A stretch of 64,000 nucleotides of DNA, taken from assembly GCA_947561585.1 (NCBI GenBank), contig CANNZV010002510.1, positions 1-64,000 on the forward strand, given 5' to 3'. Under the pieces are notes generated by a model. The model had not been told where the DNA came from and did not search any database. It saw only the letters and a program-made list of their open reading frames with translations. This stretch comes from Caprella mutica. Its lineage: Eukaryota; Arthropoda; Malacostraca; Amphipoda; Caprellidae. Positions 10,637-23,187 of this stretch are shown here, piece after piece (the stretch's first letter is position 1; each line of letters starts with the position of its first letter). A program made the translations under genes and the position numbers.

Positions 10637-11317
10637 GTAAGTACTCACACCAAACTGCTATAATTATAATCAAACATTACCTATTCACTAATGAATATGA
10701 CCTATTAGATTGGCATGGTTACTCTGGAATAGTTATTACAAATGGGGTATAAATTACTGTAATTATTACTGTTATAGGGTATAAAAGAAAATGGGTAAAT
10801 TGTATGTCCGATTTTGCTATAATAACTAAAACTTTCTCCTACTATACAGTTATTTTTTAGAACTTTTAGACCTATTTTTTAAAAATATTTCAGCTACCTT
10901 AGATAGAACTATACAAACCGGACTCTGTTTATAGTCTATATTTATAATTTCTTAACCATTTAACTAAGAGAATTTTTTTCGTTACCACTAAAATCACTTA
11001 TATTTTAAAATCAATTTTAAATATTAATGTTATATGTGTATAATCTGATTAAAATCCATTATTAAGCGGTGGAATTTTCCAGCTGTGGAACTTTCCTGTT
11101 GGAACTTTATGAGCTGGAATTGTCCGTGGTGGAATTTTGTGCAGAAGAATTTCCCTAAAATTAAATTTTGATTTCATCTTAGTTATTTGCTTTTAATGAT
11201 ATTAAAATTCTTTGCATAAATAAATCACATAACTTTATACAAAACTTTATCGTCTACACTTTACATGATGTTTAAATTGTAGGTACAACTGATGTACTAA
11301 TGATGTACCCTGTATAA
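10637..11317. other. AT-rich sequence with a short degenerate GTGGAATTTTCC array
   Basis: At 11068-11160 are five to six loose units of GGTGGAATTTTCC/GTGGAACTTTCC, related to the array at 1471-1590. Nothing else is recognised. Confidence 0.5.
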
Positions 11318-11740
11318 TGTTGATACTCTCTTTGTACCAATGTTATGCCCTTTGTACCAATGCTACTCTCTTTGTACCAATGCTACTCTCTTTGTACCAA
11401 TGCTACTCTCTTTGTACCAATGCTACTCTCTTTGTACCAATGCTACTCTCTTTGTACCAATGTTATGCCCTTTGTACCAATGCTACTCTCTTTGTACCAA
11501 TGCTTCTCTCTTTGTACCAATGCTACTCTCTTTGTACCAATGCTACTCTCTTTGTACCAATGCTACTCTCTTTGTACCAATGCTACTCCCTTTGTACCAA
11601 TGCTACTCTCTTTGTACCAATGCTACTCTCTTTGTACCAATGCTACTCTCTTTGTACCAATGCTACTCTCTTTGTACCAATGCTACTCTCTTTGTACCAA
11701 TGCTACTCTCTTTGTACCAATGCTACTCTCTTTGTACCAA
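11318..11740. repeat. Minisatellite, 20-bp unit (CTCTTTGTACCAATGCTACT)
   Basis: About 21 units in perfect register. Two positions, 120 bp apart (11341 and 11461), carry the same TTATGCCC variant, a hint of block duplication. Because 20 is not a multiple of 3, all three plus frames are open and read the same peptide repeat; none is a gene. Confidence 0.95.
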
Positions 11741-12586
11741 AAGTGCACTTCATTCTCCTCAGTCTAAAATGCAATAAAATACAAACGAATTTTATTTCGC
11801 CCCTAACAATATCGTTCGCATTTTTCGGAGAATAAAAGGAACGAATAATTCCAGTCTCTCTAATTCCAGTCCCTCTAATTCCATTTTTTAGGAATGTTTT
11901 TAAGGGTTCCTGGAATGTTCTTTAGAAACATAAACATCGTTGAATGTCTCTTAAAAGAAAATTAAAATGAGTGAATGTTTTCCTTTGATTTTACGGTACT
12001 GTGAATAGAATGTTTGAAGTACTTCGCCCTGGCAAACTGATTGGTGATTGTATTCATTTTAATTAACTAAAAAAACACATGAATTATGTTTTACCGAAAA
12101 ATTACAATCTTACACCAATTCCATATTTATTTTTCTACAAATTTCTTCGTCATTCAAAAGTGAATTTTTTCTAGTAATTCCAAGTGTTCCCACTTACATT
12201 CCCAAACTCCTTCTCTAATTCCAAGTATTCCCACCACGTTACTGCAATAGCTTTCTTTCCGTCACAAGAAAATTCTCCGGTTAAATGATTTCTATATTTC
12301 AACTGCGATCGACTGATACCATTCCAGTTATTTGAAGCCATTCCCGAAATAGACTGGAATGACGCCAATGATCTAATTTGTGAAGTCTTTTTTACTTTTC
12401 ATTGGGAAATCAAATGAATTTAAAGGAAAAATGTTATAATTTAACTTGTTTTGAGTATTAGATGATTACGTAATGAAATGATGATATATTCTTTTAATTT
12501 TCTCATAATTACTAATTATAAATATATAATTATGATATTTATCAGTCAGTGCTGTAACAGGTAATATTAAAAATAAGATAGAATTA
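11741..12586. other. Unique AT-rich sequence, no gene seen
   Basis: Around 11850-11880 the phrase CTCTAATTCCAGTC recurs two to three times. Otherwise nothing is recognised. Confidence 0.5.
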
Positions 12587-12675
12587 AATTTATGATAATT
12601 ATTTAAAATATGATAATTATTTAAAATATGATAATTATTTAAAATATGATAACAATTTAAGATATGATAATTATT
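12587..12675. repeat. Short array, 18-bp unit (ATAATTATTTAAAATATG)
   Basis: About four to five AT-only units. Confidence 0.8.
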
Positions 12676-12696
12676 AAGTAATTTATATGTAATTAA

Positions 12697-13292
12697 ATTA
12701 CGTGCACTCGGTAGAGTGCATACCTTCGCCACTGTTTTGATCCGTTCTCTCTCAAAATCTAATAAACTAGTAACAGGATAGTGAACAATCGTCCCACCAA
12801 GTTTCATACAATATGGTTCAAAACTTTTTGAGTTATTGAGTTATGAATGACCTTGACCTTGACCTTTGACTAGATCTCTCCAAAAATTCTACCAGATAGT
12901 TTCTGGACAATGACGTTCCATCAAATTTCAGACAATTTGGTTGAATACTTTTTGAGCTATAAATGGCATTGACCTTGATCTTTGACCTTTGACCTGATCA
13001 CTCCTAAAATCTGACAAAATGATTCCTGTATATTGACCAATCGTCCCACCAAGTTTCATGCAATATGGTTCAAAACTTTTTGAATTATGATTGACCATGA
13101 CCTTGACCTTTAACCAGGTCGGTCCCAAAATTCTACCAACAGGTCACTGGACATTGACAAATCATTTCACCGAATTACAAGCAATTTGGTGGAAAACTTT
13201 TTCAGTTACGCGAATAACAAGATGATAAATAAATAAATAAATGAATAAATGCCGGGTAAAATATGACCATACGCATATTTGCGAAGGTAATT
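12697..13292. repeat. Interspersed repeat with TGACCTTGACCTTTGACC motifs
   Basis: Three to four tandem sub-units of about 100-120 bp, each with a TGACCTTGACCTTTGACC-like run and AATCGTCCCACCAAGTTTCA or similar. The outer parts hold GCACTCGGTAGAGTGCAT and ACCTTCGC, with TTGCGAAGGTAATTA inverted at the right end. Diverged relatives lie at 43985-44160 and 58715-59050. It looks like an old non-autonomous element; no coding frame. Confidence 0.65.
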
Positions 13293-13307
13293 ATAAAAAA
13301 ATATAAA

Positions 13308-13355
13308 ATAAGGTAAGTTCCGAATTATGGTACGGTTTCATATGACAAAAACACT
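13308..13355. mobile_element. MITE family 2, left-end fragment
   Basis: AAGGTAAGTTCCGAATTATGG followed by a diverged GGTTTCATATGA matches the left arm of the family-2 elements (complete copy at 55038-55234). The right arm is absent. Confidence 0.6.
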
Positions 13356-13424
13356 ACATATTTATAACTCGATATTTTAATTATCATCTATTTTCTCTTA
13401 CATGAATGAAAATGTTTAACCATC

Positions 13425-14235
13425 CGTTCACTCACTGGTTCACTCACTTGTTCTCTCACTTGTTCACTCACTTGTTCACTCACTTTTTCTCTCACTTGTT
13501 CACTCACTTGTTCTCTCACTTGTTCACTCACATGTTCACTCACTTTTTCTCTCACTTGTTCACTCACTGGTTCACTCACTTGTTCTCTCACTTGTTCACT
13601 CACTTGTTCACTCACTGGTTCACTCACTTGTTCTCTCACTTGTTCACTCACATGTTCAATCACTTTTTCTCTCACTTGTTCACTCACTTGTTCTCTCACT
13701 TGTTCACTCACTTGTCCACTCACTTGTTCTCTCACTTGTTCACTCACTTGTTCACTCACTTTTTCTCTCACTTGTTCACTCACTTGTTCACTCACTTGTT
13801 CTCTCACTTGTTTTCTCACTTGTTCACTCACTTGTTCACTCACTTTTTCTCTCACTTGTTCACTCACTTGTTCTCTCACTTGTTCACTCACTTGTTCACT
13901 CACTTGTTCACTTACTTGTTCACTCACTTGTTCACTCACTTGTTCTCTCACTTGTTCTCTCACTTGTTCACTCACTTGTTCTCTCACTTGTTCACTCACT
14001 TGTTCACTCACTTGTTCACTCACTTGTTCACTCACTTGTTCACTCACATGTTCTCTCACTTGTTCACTCACTTGTTCACTCACTTGTTCACTCACATGTT
14101 CACTCACATGTTCACTCACTTGTTCACTCACTTGTTCTCTCACTTGTTCACTCACTTGTTCACTTACTTGTTCACTCACTTGTTCACTCACTTGTTCACT
14201 CACTTGTTCACTCACTTGTTCACTCATTTGTTCAC
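13425..14235. repeat. Minisatellite, 12-bp unit (CACTTGTTCACT)
   Basis: About 68 units of CACTTGTTCACT and its variant CACTTGTTCTCT, interspersed with ACTTTTTC, ACTGG and ACATG variants. Both strands are open over about 295 codons (FTHL and SEQV repeats), which follows from a 12-bp unit without stop codons. No start context, splice site or signal suggests a real protein. Confidence 0.95.
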
Positions 14236-14459
14236 AGCCCTGTGCACAATTCTCCCAATCTGTTTTCGAGTGTTTTGTTTTCATACTTAAATCAGTGCGA
14301 ATTGTGGTCCTTTTTTCTCAGTCACAGAGTTGGTTGTCCCTGTTGTTGTTGTTAATTAAAAGAGTGAAATTTTAAAATTATCTAATTAGTGTTTGGATTA
14401 GCCAATAGACTGATACAGTCTAGACTGATCCCAATAGTCTAATGACGTTTGAGGATAGT

Positions 14460-14625
14460 TTAGACTGGTTGGAATAGTCTGTACAGTATTAGGAATAGTC
14501 TGTACAGTATTAGGAATAGTCTGTACAGTATTAGGAATAGTCTGTACAGTATTAGGAATAGTCTGTACAGTATTAGGAATAGTCTGTACAGTATTAGGAA
14601 TAGTCTGTACAGTATTAAGAATAGT
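14460..14625. repeat. Minisatellite, 21-bp unit (core TCTGTACAGTATTAGG)
   Basis: About eight units, each with the palindrome CTGTACAG. Confidence 0.93.
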
Positions 14626-15534
14626 CAAACATTAATAAAGAATACTTGGAATAAAAACTGTTAAGAATAATCTGAAGTCTTGCTGTAAATACAAACTTTT
14701 AATCGAACATTATTTATCCAATGTTAGTTCCTATTAGACAAAAAGTTTAATGCTTTCAATAAACGTCATAACTTTCTCTCAATGCAAAGAAAGTAAAATG
14801 TTATCAACTAATATTAACTAACATTAAACAAAAAGGAACTAGTAACTAATATGCACAGATTCTGGTAATGTACGTAAGGGGGTAAGTGACTTTAAAAATT
14901 ACATTTTTTTCATGTTAACATTCTACCACCGTCATTGCTTAAGATTGTATGTGTAAAATATTTATATTCATTCAAACTTGGGTATCCTTTTTTGAGGGTC
15001 ACCTTGTATAATTTTATCGTATCCATGATACCTGTAGGTATCATGGATACGAATTAATATTAAATGTTAATTTAGATTTGATACATGAAAGTCCTCCCCA
15101 CTCTAAATTTTTCTATTACTGTATTCATTAGATCTAAGGTTGCTCGTTATAAATAATTACAAATGTTTTTTGAAACATTTTTACCAACTATTATATGTAT
15201 TAATTTTTCTATTATCTTATAATCTACTTTTCGTAGTGTATATTTTTCAAGCAAAATCATGTTTTTCAAAAATAAAATATAAGATATAATTTAAATGATA
15301 AATATTTTTTGTGAATGTATTAGCAATGTGGGCGGGATTGCAATCATCATTCCCAATCTCCATTGGAATATTCCAAATGCAGCAAAATACTCGATATTTT
15401 TTTTTTGCGGGGAAATTAACCCCCTGAAAATCATTTCCCCGCCAAGGGGGGGGGGGCTTAATCCCATTGGAATCATCTGAACTAATCCCAAATGTGTCTC
15501 AGACCTTAAATGATTGGAAAAAGTGAGAGAATGA
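14626..15534. other. AT-rich sequence with a lone MITE-core palindrome
   Basis: At 15018-15051 CGTATCCATGATACCTGT and its inverted copy form the same palindrome as the MITE cores, without recognisable outer arms. At 15412-15475 there is a GC-rich patch with a G run. No gene is seen. Confidence 0.6.
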
Positions 15535-16998
15535 AAACAAGGAATGGAAGGGAAAACAAGGAATGGAAGGGAAAAAAAGGAATGGAAGGGAAAACAAGGA
15601 ATGGAAGGGAAAACAAGGAATGGAAAACTGAAAAAAAGGAATGGAAGGGAAAACAAGGAATGGAAGGGAAAACAAGGAATGGAAGGGAAAAAAAAGGAAT
15701 GGAAGGGAAAACAAGGAATGGAAGGGAAAAAAAGGAATGGAAGGGAAAAAAAAGGAATGGAAGGGAAAACAAGGAATGGAAGGGAAAACAAGGAATGGAA
15801 AACTGAAAAAAAGGAATGGAAGGGAAAAAAAGGAATGGAAGGGAAAACAAGGAATGGAAAGGAAAAAGAGGAATGGAAGGGAAAACAAGGAATGGAAGGG
15901 AAAAAAGGGAATGGAAGGGAAAACAGGGAATGGAAGGGAAAACAAGGAATGGAAGGGAAAAAAAGGAATGGAAGGGAAAACAAGGAATGGAAAGGAAAAA
16001 GAGGAATGGAAGGGAAAACAAGGAATGGAAAACTGAAAAAAAGGAATGGAAGGGAAAACAAGGAATGGAAGGGAAAACAAGGAATGGAAAGGAAAAAAAG
16101 GAATGGAAGGAAAAAAAGGAATGGAAGGGAAAACAAGGAATGGAAGGGAAAAAAAGGAATGGAAGGGAAAACAAGGAATGGAAGGGAAAAAAAGGAATGG
16201 AAGGGAAAACAAGGAATGGAAGGGAAAACAAGGAATGGAAGGGAAAAAAAGGAATGGAAGGGAAAACAAGGAATGGAAGGAAAAACAAGGAATGGAAAAC
16301 TGAAAAAAAGGAATGGAAGGGAAAACAAGGAATAGAAGGGAAAACAAGGAATGAAAGGGAAAACAAGGAATGGAAGGGAAAACAAGGAATGGAAAGGAAA
16401 AAAAGGAATGGAAGGGAAAAAAAGGAATGGAAGGGAAAACAAGGAATGGAAAGGAAAAAAAGGAATGGAAGGGAAAAAAAGGAACGGAAGGGAAAACAAG
16501 GAATGGAAGGGAAAACAAGGAATGGAAGGGATAACAAGGAATGGAAAGGAAAAAAAGGAATGGAAGGAAAAAAAAAGGAATGGAAGGGAAAACAAGGAAT
16601 GGAAGGGAAAAAAAGGAATGGAAGGGAAAACAAGGAATGGAAGGGAAAAAAAGGAATGGAAGGGAAAACAAGGAATGGAAGGGAAAAAAAGGAATGGAAG
16701 GGAAAAAAAGGAATGGAAGGGAAAAAAATGAATGGAAGGGAAAACAAGGAATGGAAAACTGAAAAAAAGGAATGGAAGGGAAAAAAAGGAATGGAAGGGA
16801 AAAAAAGGAATGGAAGGGAAAACAGGGAATGGAAGGAAAATCAAGGAATGGAAAACTGAAAAAAAGGAATGGAAGGGAAAAAAAGGAATGGAAGGGAAAA
16901 CAAGGAATGGAAGGAAAATCAAGGAATGGAAAACTGAAAAAAAGGAATGGAAGGGAAAAAAAGGAATGGAAGGGAAAACAAGGAATGGAAAACTGAAA
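15535..16998. repeat. Minisatellite, about 19-bp purine-rich unit
   Basis: About 77 units of GGAATGGAAGGGAAAACAA or ...AAAAAAA. Every few units a variant GGAATGGAAAACTGAAAAAA occurs, giving a longer super-period, and the last 250 bp repeat a block of about 110 bp. The plus strand is almost all A and G. Long open frames on both strands are by-products. Confidence 0.95.
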
Positions 16999-17149
16999 AC
17001 AAGTAAACAGTTTAACAAAGAAGATAACAAAGAAGCTAAGTAACAAAGTAGAGTTAACATACAAGCTAGCAAGTTACCTAACAGTACAAACCTAAAAACA
17101 AGCTACCAAGCTAACTAACTAGTAAGCTACCTAGCCATAGCTTCCACTC

Positions 17150-17360
17150 ATGACGTCACTCTCAATCATCTGCCAATGTCTGTTGATGGCAAACTGTTTC
17201 CAATGGCGCCTGTTTAAACAGTGCGAGCCTGAACCAACAGTAAACTAATGCTGCAAACAGAAACAGATTGGCTAGGCCTGAGCCTGGTGAGATGTGAATT
17301 AACTCTCCAGTGCATAGAGAGTTATAACTCTCTAATGAGTTACAAGTAACTCTTTTGTGC
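17150..17360. other. Unique, GC-richer segment with a CRE palindrome
   Basis: Starts with TGACGTCA at 17151-17158. The sequence is not repetitive, in contrast to its surroundings, and holds a possible donor (GCCTG/GTGAGA at about 17285). It could be a regulatory or non-coding exon segment; no protein is recognised. Confidence 0.25.
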
Positions 17361-17589
17361 AAATTCAGCCTAACTAATATACATATAAATGCACGTTTTT
17401 TTACCTTATTTCTTTACCTTTATGGTTTTTTTACCTGTTTTTAAATCATCCTCCTTTCTCAATAGCAGCCAATGTGCCTCTGTCACTAAAATGACTGTTG
17501 TTTCTATTGAAGTACAAAAGAAACAAAAACTTTGAACTCATTGGACAAACAGCTGGGAAATATAGGGAAAAAGGAAAACATGCTGTGTT

Positions 17590-18232
17590 GTATTGTAACT
17601 ATATTTTACACTATAAGTATAAGCTACATTATAACTATAAGCTACACTGTAACTGTAAGCTACACTATAATTATATTTTACACTATAACTATAAGCTACA
17701 CTATAACTATAAGCTACACTATAACTATAAGCTACACTATAACTATAAGCTACACTATAACTATAAGCTACACTATAACTATAAGCTACACTGTAACTAT
17801 AAGCTACACTATAACTATAAGCTACACTATAACTATAAGCTACACTATAATTATATTTTACACTATAACTATAAGCTACACTATAACTATAAGCTACACT
17901 ATAACTATAAGCTACACTATAACTATAAGCTACACTATAACTATAAGCTACACTATAACTATAAGCTACACTATAACTATAAGCTACACTATAACTATAA
18001 GCTACACTATAACTATAAGCTACACTATAACTATAAGCTACACTATAACTATAAGCTACACTATAACTATAAGTTACACTATAACTATAAGCTACACTAT
18101 AACTATAAGCTACACTATAACTATAAGCTACACTATAACTATAAGCTACACTATAACTATAAGCTACACTATAACTATAAGCTACACTATAACTATAAGC
18201 TACACTATAACTATAAGCTACACTATAAGCTA
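17590..18232. repeat. Minisatellite, 18-bp unit (CTATAAGCTACACTATAA)
   Basis: About 35 units, very homogeneous, with a few ATTATATTTTACAC variants near the left end. Three frames are open; none is a gene. Confidence 0.95.
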
Positions 18233-18387
18233 TATTCATTCCAATATCTGTTTCCAGTCTCATGAAAGGAAATGTAATCGTCTTATTTTCTTTTCAAGTG
18301 TAAATAGTTTATAAATAACATAGGAATAAAATAAACCTAAACATAGGCAACTCAATTCCACTTTGATCTCTTCGTATTTCGATTATT

Positions 18388-18453
18388 ATTTACTAAATTT
18401 ATTATACACAATGAATAATTATTTACTAAATTTATTATACACAATGAATAATT
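18388..18453. repeat. 33-bp direct duplication
   Basis: Two identical adjacent copies starting ATTTACTAAATTTATTATAC. Confidence 0.9.
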
Positions 18454-18506
18454 CATTGGGTATTCGAATGTATTTAAACTTTAAACATGCTTTATATTAA
18501 TACAAG

Positions 18507-18703
18507 TAGGGCAAGTTTCGAGTTATCGAACAGTTTCATGTTTTCGATAATACGAAGAAACCGACTAATTGTTATCATTTAACTTTCAAATTATTTGGCA
18601 TCCATGACATCAATTAGAATTAAAATTGGATAATAATTATAATAGATTCATTTCCCATATGATCGAAAATGTGGAACTGTTCTATAACTCGGAACTTATC
18701 CTA
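18507..18703. mobile_element. MITE family 2, complete
   Basis: Left end TAGGGCAAGTTTCGAGTTAT, right end its diverged inverse ending AACTTATCCTA; a TA lies at each side. Inside the arms are the usual TTTTCGATAATACGAAG and CATATGATCGAAAATGTGG blocks, with a worn core (GGCATCCATGACATC). Confidence 0.8.
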
Positions 18704-19454
18704 TAGCAATTCATAATGAATTCGAATTATCGCAGTTTATTCGAATAAAATAGTCTATTTTTTCCATTCCCTCCACACAAAGTTTGATTGGTTGAATTTC
18801 TTTTATTTCAATAGAATTGAATCCCTGCCTTCAATTATTTCAATAGCAACTTTTCACTTCGATGAATAATTACTGAAGTTGTGGCGTTGAAACCCGTAGA
18901 GTTTCGGTGAAAGAACAAAGCCCAGTCAGAAATGATTGTGTGCTCAATGAAAGACGTTTGTAGGAACTTCAGTTCATTTTTTAAAAATATGTTATTCATA
19001 TAGTTAGCTATCATTATAAGGTTTACAATTATAAATAGTTATTATTGCGTTATATAAATAAAATAAAATATTTATATTATTGCGTTAAATTATATTGACT
19101 TAAATCAGACAACATGCAATATGAATTCATTAATTTAGAAATACGAATACATATTACTAACATTTTCTATATAACTTAATCCATTCTCTTTAAGTTCTTG
19201 GAATCAGTTCCCATTCTTTGCATTCCCAAATTTCCAGGAATTCTCATCTTCCATTCCAGTTTTAAGAACAAAAAAAAAAATAGTGAAGTTGAAATTTCTT
19301 CTCCTAAAATTTCTACAGTTGAATTAATTCATAAAATATAACATTCATTATTATCATTCACTTAATTTGTTTTCATGTTAATATATTTTGAATGGAATTG
19401 ATTGATTGAATATCTTGTATATTTAATTTGATTTTATATATATTGATGTTATTA
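18704..19454. other. AT-rich sequence, no gene seen
   Basis: Nothing recognised apart from AT-rich runs. Confidence 0.5.
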
Positions 19455-22212
19455 TGTAAATCTTTACTATCACCCTGTACATCTTTACTATCATCCTGTA
19501 CATCTTTACTATCACCCTGTACATCTTTACTATCACCCTGTACATCTTTACTATCACCCTGTACATCTTTACTATCACCCTGTACATCTGTACTATCACC
19601 CTGTACATCTTTACTATCACCCTGTACATCTTTACTATCATCCTCTACATCTTTACTATCATCCTCTACATCTTTACTATCATCCTCTACATCTTTACTA
19701 TCACCCTGTACATCTGTACTATCACCCTGTACATCTGTACTATGACCCTGTACATCTTTACTATCACCCTGTACATCTTTAGTATCACCCTGTACATCTG
19801 TACTATCACCCTGTACATCTGTACTATCACCCTGTATATCTTTAGTATCACCCTGTACATCTTTAGTATCACCCTGTACATCTTTAGTATCACCCTGTAC
19901 ATCTTTAGTATCACCCTGTACATCTGTACTATCACCCTGTATATCTTTAGTATCACCCTGTACATCTTTAGTATCACCCTGTACATCTTTAGTATCATCC
20001 TGTACATCTTTAGTATCACCCTGTACATCTGTACTATCACCCTGTATATCTTTACTATGACCCTGTACATCTTTAGTATCACCCTGTACATCTGTACTAT
20101 CACCCTGTACATCTCTACTATCACCCTGTATATCTTTAGTATCACCCTGTACATCTTTAGTATCACCCTGTACATCTTTAGTATCACCCTGTACATCTTT
20201 AGTATCACCCTGTACATCTGTACTATCACCCTGTATATCTTTAGTATCACCCTGTACATCTTTACTATGACCCTGTACATCTTTAGTATCACCCTGTACA
20301 TCTTTACTATCACCCTGTACATCTGTACTATCACCCTGTATATCTTTACTATGACCCTGTACATCTTTAGTATCACCCTGTACATCTTTACTATCACCCT
20401 GTACATCTGTACTATCACCCTGTACATCTGTACTATCACCCTGTACATCTTTACTATCACCCTGTACATCTGTACTATCACCCTGTATATCTTTAGTATC
20501 ACCCTGTACATCTTTACTATCACCCTGTACATCTTTACTATCACCCTGTACATCTTTACTATCATCCTCTACATCTTTACTATCATCCTCTACATCTTTA
20601 CTATCATCCTCTACATCTTTACTATCACCCTGTACATCTGTACTATCACCCTGTACATCTGTACTATGACCCTGTACATCTTTACTATCACCCTGTACAT
20701 CTTTAGTATCACCCTGTACATCTGTACTATCACCCTGTACATCTGTACTATCACCCTGTATATCTTTAGTATCACCCTGTACATCTTTAGTATCACCCTG
20801 TACATCTTTAGTATCACCCTGTACATCTTTAGTATCACCCTGTACATCTGTACTATCACCCTGTATATCTTTAGTATCACCCTGTACATCTTTAGTATCA
20901 CCCTGTACATCTTTAGTATCATCCTGTACATCTTTAGTATCACCCTGTACATCTGTACTATCACCCTGTATATCTTTACTATGACCCTGTACATCTTTAG
21001 TATCACCCTGTACACCTGTACTATCACCCTGTACATCTGTACTATCACCCTGTATATCTTTAGTATCACCCTGTACATCTTTAGTATCACCCTGTACATC
21101 TTTAGTATCACCCTGTACATCTTTAGTATCACCCTGTACATCTGTACTATCACCCTGTATATCTTTAGTATCACCCTGTACATCTTTACTATGACCCTGT
21201 ACATCTTTAGTATCACCCTGTACATCTTTACTATCACCCTGTACATCTGTACTATCACCCTGTATATCTTTACTATGACCCTGTACATCTTTAGTATCAC
21301 CCTGTACATCTTTACTATCACCCTGTACATCTGTACTATCACCCTGTACATCTGTACTATCACCATGTACATCTTTACTATCACCCTGTACATCTGTACT
21401 ATCACCCTGTACATCTTTACTATCACCCTGTACATCTGTACTATCACCCTGTATATCTTTAGTATCACCCTGTACATCTTTACTATCACCCTGTACATCT
21501 TTACTATCACCCTGTACATCTTTACTATCACCCTGTACATCTGTACTATCACCCTGTACATCTTTACTATCACCCTGTACATCTTTACTATCACCCTGTA
21601 CATCTTTACTATCACCCTGTACATCTTTACTATCACCCTGTACATCTGTACTATCACCCTGTACATCTTTACTATCACCCTGTACATCTGTACTATCACC
21701 CTGTACATCTGTACTATCACCCTGTACATCTTTACTATCACCCTGTACATCTGTACTATCACCCTGTACATCTTTACTATCACCCTGTACATCTGTACTA
21801 TCACCCTGTACATCTGTACTATCACCCTGTATATCTTTACTATCACCCTGTACATCTGTACTATCACCCTGTACATCTGTACTATCACCCTGTATATCTT
21901 TAGTATCACCCTGTACATCTTTACTATCACTCTGTAAATCTGTACTATCACCCTGTACATCTGTACTATCACCCTGTACATCTGCACTATCACTCTGAAA
22001 ATATTTACTATGACCCTGTACATCTGTACTATCACCCTGTACATCTTTACTATCACCCTGTACATCTTAACTATCACCGTGTACATCTGTACTATCACCC
22101 TGTACATCTTTACTATCACCCTGTACATCTTAACTATCACCGTGTACATCTGTACTATCACCCTGTACATCTTAACTATCACCCTGTACATCTTTACTAT
22201 CACCCTGTATAT
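19455..22212. repeat. Large minisatellite, 21-bp unit (CACCCTGTACATCTTTA core), with higher-order repeat
   Basis: About 130 units. Single-base variants (TTTACTAT, TTTAGTAT, TGTACTAT, ATGACCCTG, ATCATCCTC, TATATC) mark unit types. The order of types from about 19630 repeats from about 20554 with an offset of 924 bp (44 units) and only a few differences, so the array has a higher-order period. Open frames of up to 731 codons on both strands (ITLYIF / RVIVKMY repeats) follow from a 21-bp unit lacking stops and are not called as genes. Confidence 0.95.
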
Positions 22213-22463
22213 TTTAATTCATTCTACCATAGGTCACCATTATTTCCGCTTTTATTTCTTATCTACATTTCTTATCTGTACCCCTTATCTCTTACCTTTA
22301 TCTTTTATCGCTTGCAGATCAATACACTGAGTACACACATTCATGTTTACTCATTTTAGTACTAATGTACTTCTTAACATGAAGAAACATGCACCTATTT
22401 TAATCTCAAACATGCACGTAGTAATATCACGTACATTTTTATTTCAATATTACTTCCTTTTTC

Positions 22464-22512
22464 TTATGTGATCGGAAATGTCGAACCGTTCAATGACTCG
22501 GAACTTACCCTA
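22464..22512. mobile_element. MITE family 2, right-end fragment (copy A)
   Basis: TTATGTGATCGGAAATGTCG ... ACTCGGAACTTACCCTA matches the right arm of family 2. The left arm is not seen. The duplicate lies at 28962-29010. Confidence 0.7.
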
Positions 22513-23187
22513 TTACTTATTGTAATGCACCATGATTATTATCATAACTTTTGCTAATATATATAATATATTAATCCCTCATATATAATATCAGTGTTGT
22601 CATCTATACGTATTGGAGAGATACTTGTTATCTTGTACGTTGTAAGAACATTAGTGTGCAAAAGTTATAAGTAATTACATACACAAATACTGGTAAAGGA
22701 TATATATTAAACTAATGAATGTATATAAAAATGATCTACTATATTTTTGATTGGAAAATATAGATTAAAAATCAAACAAGTACAAAATTATTTCCATTCG
22801 TAAATTGAAAGCTTTATGTAAAATAATTAATGAATAAAATATTTGTTTTCTAATTAAAACAAAAAAAAAAATAGCAAAATATACTAGAGTAATACTTTAC
22901 TCGGTAAAAATTAAATATGCATATGACATTTTACTAAGTCTTTTATTTTCTAATATGTAAATACTCATTGGGGAAAAAACGTATATAAATTTACCGCAAT
23001 AATCTCACTATTATTTATAAAGGCTGTATTGTATTTATTTAAATAGTTAATATGTTTCCTCTTACGATAGAAAATAAAATGTGGTTTTTAGAAGCTGTAT
23101 TTTTAAATAAGATAAAAGGCTCATATCCGCTGCTTCTCATGTATAATAAAAATAAAAACAACTTTTTATTGTAATGAAATACATGTA
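22513..23187. other. AT-rich sequence, no gene seen
   Basis: No repeat or exon is recognised; an almost identical copy lies at 29011-29685. Confidence 0.5.

Noticed and set aside
13388..14290. Open frames of about 295 codons on both strands
   Set aside because: They follow from a 12-bp unit without stop codons; no start context, splice site or domain.
15291..17072. Frame of 593 codons rich in Phe, Pro, Ser and Leu, and the opposite Lys/Gly/Glu-rich frames
   Set aside because: Every frame of the 19-bp array is open; peptides are frame-shifted versions of the same repeat.
17498..18314. Frames of 240-260 codons (HYNYKL, SYTITI, VAYSYS)
   Set aside because: By-products of the 18-bp unit.
19687..22330. 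Frames of 731 and 530 codons (ITLYIF and RVIVKMY repeats)
   Set aside because: Produced by the 21-bp period; both strands are open at once and length varies with array length.
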